A DNA stretch of 64,000 nucleotides from Rhipidocladum racemiflorum (Eukaryota; Streptophyta; Magnoliopsida; Poales; Poaceae), in contig CM070572.1 of NCBI GenBank assembly GCA_036346355.1, positions 12,283,001-12,347,000 of the forward strand. The letters are read 5' to 3'. A program made the position numbers and the translations under genes. Each line of letters opens with the position of its first letter. Positions within the stretch are counted from its first letter, which is position 1. Under the pieces are notes generated by a model. The model ran no database searches, was not told the origin of the DNA, and saw only the letters and a list, made by a program, of their open reading frames with translations. Shown piece by piece: positions 58,620-64,000 of this stretch.

Positions 58620-59105
58620 CACAATTTTTGAAAATTTCTCAAGCTTCATCATCATTTAAAATTTTTATGGAAATATTAGTGATGTATCAGGACAATCCAC
58701 AAAAAAATTCAAAAAATGTTGACGCGTTTTGAACCATTTTTCATTAGGTTGAAATTTGCCAATCAACCTTCCGTAGCACTGTCCGAATTTTTAAAAATTC
58801 CTCAAGTTTGATAATCATCTAAAAATTTTATGGGAATATTATGAATATATCAGTACCTCCCGAATTTTTTTTCAAAAGTTTCTAGCATGACTTGCACAAT
58901 TTTCCATTCGGTTGAAATTTGCCGGTTAGCCTTTTATCAGGACAGTAGCACTCTCAGAATTTTTAAAAATTCTTCATGATTGATGATATTCTAAATTTTT
59001 TATGGAAACATTAGTTATGTGTTATGACTATCCAAAAAAAAAATTCAAAAATTTTTAATGACATTTGAACCATTTTTTATTCTGTTGAAATTTGCTGAGA
59101 TTTCG
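58620..59105. repeat. three ~160-170-bp AT-rich tandem units
   Basis: Each unit runs GAATTTTTAAAAATTC then CTCAAG-TTGAT-ATCAT, TTTTATGG-AATATTA, an AAAAAATTCAAAA stretch, and CCATTTTTCATTCGGTTGAA then ATTTGCC. Anchors fall near 58640, 58803 and 58974. A fourth unit is at about 60045-60200 and a fifth, inverted, at about 6430-6530. Confidence 0.75.
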
Positions 59106-59684
59106 CTATTTTTGAATGAAATTCCGGTCCCAAAATTTCTAGATTTGAATTTTGCCTTTTAAATTTCATTTGAATTTTATTCGAAATAACGAGCTTTTAT
59201 CAAAATTTCAAATTTCAAAGGGTGACGAGATGTGAACGAGGTGGAGGGTGTCAATGATGGGCTGCTCAACTGTGGATGTGAATCGAAAACGAAATTTGAA
59301 ACCTTGTTTTGGAGGTGAGGCGATGGGCTACTCAACTGGAGACAGCATGGACGAGGTGGAGGGTGTCGGCGTTGCGAGTGAAGTGCGCGAGTGCCCGGTC
59401 GAAGGCGTGCTTGGAGTTGGGTCTCGCCCTAGCGATGCTCGCCCGTCTCCGGCTCGAGCTCCGACGGCGGGCCCAGCACCACCCGGATGAGGTGCAACTG
59501 CAGCACCTCCCTCCAACTGTACTCCTCCACTCTCTCCATCTATCTCCCCCTCCCTCCTCCTCCTCTCAAACAACAATTTTGATGAAATATAGGAAATTTT
59601 AACCGGATCTTAACTTCCTTCGATTTGACTCGATGTAATGCCCTGATGCATTGGATTCAAAATAGAAAACCAAAAAAAATATAT

Positions 59685-59763
59685 GGCCTAAGTAGGATTC
59701 AAACCCACACACTGCGGAGACACTAAAACCTTAACCTGCACGTTTTAACCATCTATGCTAGCT
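59685..59763 (-). repeat. tRNA-derived SINE-like fragment
   Basis: On the minus strand a box-A-like TGGTTAAAACG (59751-59741) and a box-B-like GGTTTGAATCC (59705-59695) sit at tRNA-like spacing. The acceptor ends do not pair, and a T-rich tail follows, which fits a SINE head better than a tRNA gene. Confidence 0.4.
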
Positions 59764-60379
59764 TTTTTTCTTAATATGGCATCATGCTTAATAACTTTTG
59801 TAGCCTTGGTCAGCGCTCAGCAGCTTGGCAACATAACTATACAATATTAGTAGCATATTCAAGTAGATCAACAAGAAAATACAATATTAGTAGCATAAAC
59901 TATACAATTATAGATTATGCATGTGATACTCGTATGACATTTTACATAACTTAGACATTCCAATATTGCCTAGCTTGTCCAACACCTCCAGTGCAACTAA
60001 AATGGAAAATTTTCCTGTTTTTTTTTCAAGCCACTGGAGACTATTTTACAGTACTTTGCACTATCATATTTTAAAAAAAATTCTTAAGCTTGATCATCTT
60101 AAATTTTTACAGGAATACTAGTGATGCGTCAGAACTATACAAAAAATATTTCAAAATTTTCTAACGTGTTTTGAATCAATTTTCATTCAGTTAAAAATTC
60201 GACAAATCTCGACGAAATATCAGAAATTTCGGTAAAGAAATGGATTTGAATTTTGCTTTTTGAATTTTGTTTAAAATAACAAGATTTCGTACAAATTTTG
60301 AATTTTGAAAGATGATGAGATATGAACCAAAAAACAAAATTTAAAACCTTGGCTCTCGCAAGTGGTGGATGCATCAACA

Positions 60380-60480
60380 CCCAGCGTTTCTCGGAAGAGT
60401 ATACTGCCTATACTAAAGTTTGGAGGATTCCGGCTCCCGGCGTTTCGCGGAAGAGTATACTGCCTATACTGAAGTTTCAC
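60380..60480. repeat. ~59-bp tandem duplication
   Basis: CGGAAGAGTATACTGCCTAT with following ACT-AAGTTT occurs at about 60392 and 60451. It lies downstream of the tubby-like gene, possibly in its 3' flank. Confidence 0.85.
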
Positions 60481-60880
60481 ATCTCCAGTTGGGCAGCACC
60501 CAAGGGCTTGCCAAATGCCAACCATAGCTTGGGGAATTTCAAAGGAGAAGAGAATGAAGGGCTTGCCAACCATAGTCGTGGGGCATTTCAGAGGAGAGCA
60601 CGAAAGATGAGCAATGTCCATATCCATATTATCCATAAGGCAGTGATATTTCACCGCTAAACATTCCAATAACCATAATACATAGCAGTTGATTACAACA
60701 GGCCATTCAAATCTTCCCGGGATTTGCCAAGGTACAGATGCCATTGCCCACCTTGTTCTGACAAAACTACCATTCCCCAGGCAGTGTCCCGACATAGCAA
60801 GATTGACAATTTACAGCATCCACGGGAGTAGATACTGTCCGAGCTAAATAGAAACAAGACCCAGTTGATACCTTCTTCGG

Positions 60881-63341
60881 TTATTCGCAGGCTGGTTTGG
60901 TGTCAAAGCTAGTCAGGCAGATTGCAAATGCCTGGAACGCCGAGAGTGGGTACCTGTAATCCATTGTAAATATATCCTTCCCAATCTTCCCGAACTGGAG
61001 GATGACCTTCTCCTGCTCCACCGCAGGGATACCAAGGGAAGGATCAAGAGAGGCAACAAGCTGGAAGTTCTTGACTGACGCTACGGTGACACGCCCTCGG
61101 AAGTTGAGGCACCAGCACTGCAGCTGCTCATGCCAGCGCGGAGCTTTGTTCTTCAAAACCAGAGGTACTTCATTGGTACAAACCGGTCCAGACAAATCAG
61201 CACTCAGGCTTGTTGACGAAAATTCTATGGTTGGTTCCTTTCCTTTGCTAGTTGATAAGGTGGACACTTGTTCATCAAGCGAGTGGATGATACCGGTAGG
61301 GGTTGGGGCCTTCCCACCTTCTTGAATACACAAGGCTGGTATTGAGTGCATGGTACATTGCATTCTCCTTGGTCCTCGATTGCGTAGGACAGTGAGCTCA
61401 TATGAGACGGTAGCAACGTTGTAATTCCCTAGCGACAACCTTGGTGATACCTGCTTGGAATATCTTTTGCTTGGTCGGTTGTTCCGCAAAACCGCAGCAT
61501 CACAAGGAGGCTGGCTGTCAACGATTGTGAACTTTGTGCCAAGGAAGTTTGGTCTGATTCAGGGAAATAAAATTCCAGTGAGCTCATTAAGACAAAGTAG
61601 AGATCTAGTGAGATTACTAAGACATCAAATAACATAAGTCAATAAGAAAAGAGGTTTACTTCAGTTTGCCAACGTAGGTGCTACTAGAATGAGAGAAATC
61701 ATCGGAGACTAGCGAGATCACAAAAGAAGTCCTGGTCGCGCATCTGATCTTGCGGGCTGCAAGCAAAAGCTTGTCGTTTTCCCCATGCAGAGCTGTATGT
61801 ATAAACAGACAACAGTTAGTGACGTGGTGGTCGACATTAATTGAGCGCATATAATCTGTAGCATTAGCTCTCTGTTTTAAATTTCCATAAGTGTACAAAT
61901 CTTAAATAGGAGATGTGGTGCTTAACCATTCTGAGTGCATAATACTCAACGGCATACCAAGTTTACTGTGGACTGCACGACATCCTGGTTGATTAGGGAG
62001 GCAGGGTGTAGATATTTATGCATCTAGAGTGGATACGACATATGCAAAAAGAAGCATGCATACCATGGATAGTCTGCACAGAGTGTCTTAGCCTATTCCG
62101 GTAAAAATTAATGCACCGCACTTTCAATGGTTGCATCCAGCTTTGGGTCCTGCTACGTTTGCTATGCTACAAGTAACCCAAGTTTAATGTAGTAAGACAG
62201 GTGTGCTACAATAGTCTATAAATGATGCTCCGAGCTAATTCTAGTTACAGTTGGCTTCTTTCTCAATCTGGACTAGCAATTGTTCAGCTATTTCAGTGAA
62301 AAAAACTCTATGTTTAGTTGTTTCTTATTGTCCCAAATGCTGCATTGTGTACGATTGTACAGAACAGACGGGCAGGAGAAACAAACTATCCATGTGTGCA
62401 CTGCAATATGGATGCTCTTGAGCAAAGAAGAAAAGTTTGTGATACATACAAAACAACTGAACCAGAATGTCATTCCCTTAACCTGAACCATGTATCTTCG
62501 ATGCAATCTCATTATGACACAAGATTCCATCAAAGTAGAATTAATCATGGAACTGATTTCCCTTGCTACAAGGATGCGAAGTAGTAACTCGCAAGGGAAC
62601 AGCTTACAGCTGATTCTGGGATTTCATTCTTGCAAATGGTACTGTATCGAGAAAGCTATGACTAAAACAATGCATCTTGATGCAGACGAACTGATGTTAA
62701 ATGGCATTAGAACAAGAATGCTAAACCATGTCTTTCGTCAACAGAACATGATTAACTTACATGGGCTGAGCCCCAGGTAGAGGAGATAGGCGGACGTCGC
62801 CCTGTCCCTCTTCACAAAGCACTGCACCGGATGCTCCCGAGGCCCCGGCTGCGCAAAACCACCAAGTTAAGCATCCAAATTCTCACATCTTAATGAGCAA
62901 ACAGATCAAGGAGGCAGAAGGCATTGATGTGGGTAGGCGGGAGATATCAGACACCTGCTTGAGGGAGATGGGAAAGGTGATCCTGCCGCACTCCTCGAGC
63001 GTCTTCACCACCTCCTTGGTGACCTCGCGCCACGAGCGGCAGACGGCGGCGCACGCCACGACCTGGCGCCGCGCCGGCCACGCCGCCTCGCTGGTCTCCA
63101 CCCTCTGTATCACGTCCAGCAGCAGCTCCGGCGGCAGGTTCGCCCACCGACCCTGCTGCTGCGTCTCCTGGCCCTGCCGCTGCTGCTGCGGCTCCGGCCA
63201 CAGGCCGGGCCACGAAAGCCGCGATCCCCCGCGGCCGTGGCCGTGGCCGGCGCGGCCGTCGGAGCCGCCCGCGCGCCTCGACATGCTCCCGATGCCGTCC
63301 CTCATCTCCCTCAGCTCCCGCACAATGCTCTTCAGAGACAT
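60881..63341 (-). CDS. tubby-like F-box protein (plant TULP family)
   Basis: Four exons on the minus strand: 62955-63341, 62761-62848, 61660-61792 and 60881-61553. All junctions are GT/AG with agreeing phases, giving 426 residues and a TAA stop. Residues 1-10 (MSLKSIVREL) are the conserved plant TULP start; a Gly/Arg/Gln-rich linker follows. The F-box is at 66-115 (WANLPPELLLDVIQRVETSE, then VCRSWREV) and would join SKP1 in an SCF complex. The tubby domain is 130-426: CFVKRDRATSAYLLYLGL, DDFSHSSSTYVGKLKPNFLG, RGPRRM, and the C-terminal signature FQAFAICLTSFDTKPACE. Tubby domains bind phosphoinositides and can tether the protein to the plasma membrane. Length is normal for plant TULPs (about 400-450). 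The two conserved ends are intact, so it is probably functional. Confidence 0.95.
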
Positions 63342-63344
63342 TGC

Positions 63345-64000
63345 AACCTAAGGCCGGTTCCTTTCACCCTCGCTGAAAGGGACCCCTACTGCTCCATGGC
63401 AAGATCCGCCATTGGTGACGAACCTACCGAGACATCACTCCCACATCTACCCCCCAACAAAAAAAAATGGACTTTCTGTAAAGATTTGAAGCACGGGGCT
63501 ACCAGGAACACCTCGAGAACACAAATTTTGGGCGGATTTGAGAAGATGGCGAGCAAAGATCCGGTTTTCCCCAGCACGGCAGCCTGGATCTGGAGGGAGG
63601 AGGCAATGCAGCAATCGGGCACAAGAAAACTCAAGAGGTTTTTCACTTGGTGGCTTCAAGATCCAAAATATTCCAGCTTCCGCAGCTCAAAAGATTAAAA
63701 ATTTCGGCTCAAGAACATCAAGGAGCCTCTTCTTCCCCCCATTTCTTCACCGCTTCCATGGGATTTCCCCCAGCTCCTTTCCCCCAAGAGTTCTAGATCA
63801 GAGAATCACCCTCCCTTGCCTCTCTCTAAGCTATGGATTTCTTCACACCATCCAACCTCTCCAGTGCCTTTATTCTCTCTCTCTCTCTACACTGCAGCTC
63901 CTGTGAATTATGTGTGAGAGAGTTTGTATTAGGAAGAGGATAAAAAAGGTTGGAAAAAAAAAAGGCGGAGGCGATTTTTTTACGCACTGTGGGGGCAGCT
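63345..64000 (-). promoter_or_regulatory. upstream region of the tubby-like gene
   Basis: 5' flank and probably 5' UTR of the minus-strand gene. A CT run (63874-63891, GA on the coding strand) and GC-rich sequence are present. Overlapping frames (63386-63906) match nothing. The exact promoter is not determined. Confidence 0.4.

Larger units (their letters stand above)
58142..60352. repeat. AT-rich repeat block bounded by CAAGGTT and AACCTTG
   Basis: It opens CAAGGTTCAAAATCCC (58142). Inverse ends AAATTTGAAACCTTG (about 59304) and ATTTAAAACCTTGG (about 60352) follow, suggesting either two elements or one nested in another. Inside are words such as CCGGCGAAATTTTA, GAAATTTCGG and GAAATTCCGG, plus the tandem units listed separately. 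The segment 59240-59580 between the two ends is GC-rich with no supported gene. Confidence 0.5.

Noticed and set aside
59685..59763. Functional tRNA gene
   Set aside because: Box A and box B are present but the acceptor stem does not pair, so a SINE-type remnant is more likely.

Overview
The window is nuclear DNA from a grass (Poaceae). The evidence is three intron-containing plant genes with grass-type proteins, set in a dense mix of Ty1/copia elements, gypsy-like LTR sequence, LINEs and Stowaway, Tourist, Mutator-type and hAT miniature transposons. No species can be fixed from sequence alone. Gene spacing of about 25 kb points to a medium or large, repeat-rich genome. No prokaryotic or organellar features were seen.

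Layout. 1-6071: a decayed Ty1/copia element on the minus strand (RNase H, RT, integrase, protease and gag remnants, a repeat-rich leader, and the 5' LTR at 5852-6071); its 3' LTR lies off the left edge. 7718-11157: a decayed minus-strand LINE. 11644-11870: a TTTCA-rich array. 12.5-19.4 kb: several MITEs and a non-coding LTR-like block ending at 16672. 19.4-26.1 kb: a U-box/ARM E3 ubiquitin ligase gene, coding exons 22122-25830 on the plus strand, with a tandemly duplicated 3' UTR. 26632-32536: a large non-coding LTR-type element on the minus strand, carrying a nested Tourist MITE and a nested hAT element. 34.4-37.0 kb: MITEs and a hAT element with a perfect 8-bp target duplication. 38.2-39.4 kb: a second, longer TTTCA array. 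40837-45202: a complete but internally deleted copia element on the plus strand with a 5-bp target duplication. 45.4-50.9 kb: MITEs, a LINE 3' end, and a large tandem-repeat-rich non-coding block. 51779-53651: a bHLH transcription factor gene (BEE/CIB/HBI1 type), plus strand. 54.6-57.6 kb: exon-like fragments on the minus strand, one of them a universal stress protein C-terminus. 55771-56652: a further hAT-type element. 58.1-60.4 kb: AT-rich repeat units of about 160-170 bp. 60881-63341: a tubby-like F-box gene, minus strand.

The three genes are not a functional cluster. Two of them (the U-box protein and the tubby-like F-box protein) belong to ubiquitin-ligase families and the third is a transcription factor; this looks like coincidental linkage. 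I found no clear evidence of a new enzymatic system. The most unusual signals are non-coding: the two TTTCA arrays, a copia leader that repeats the sequence next to its own primer-binding site, the duplicated 3' UTR of the U-box gene, and the AT-rich tandem units.
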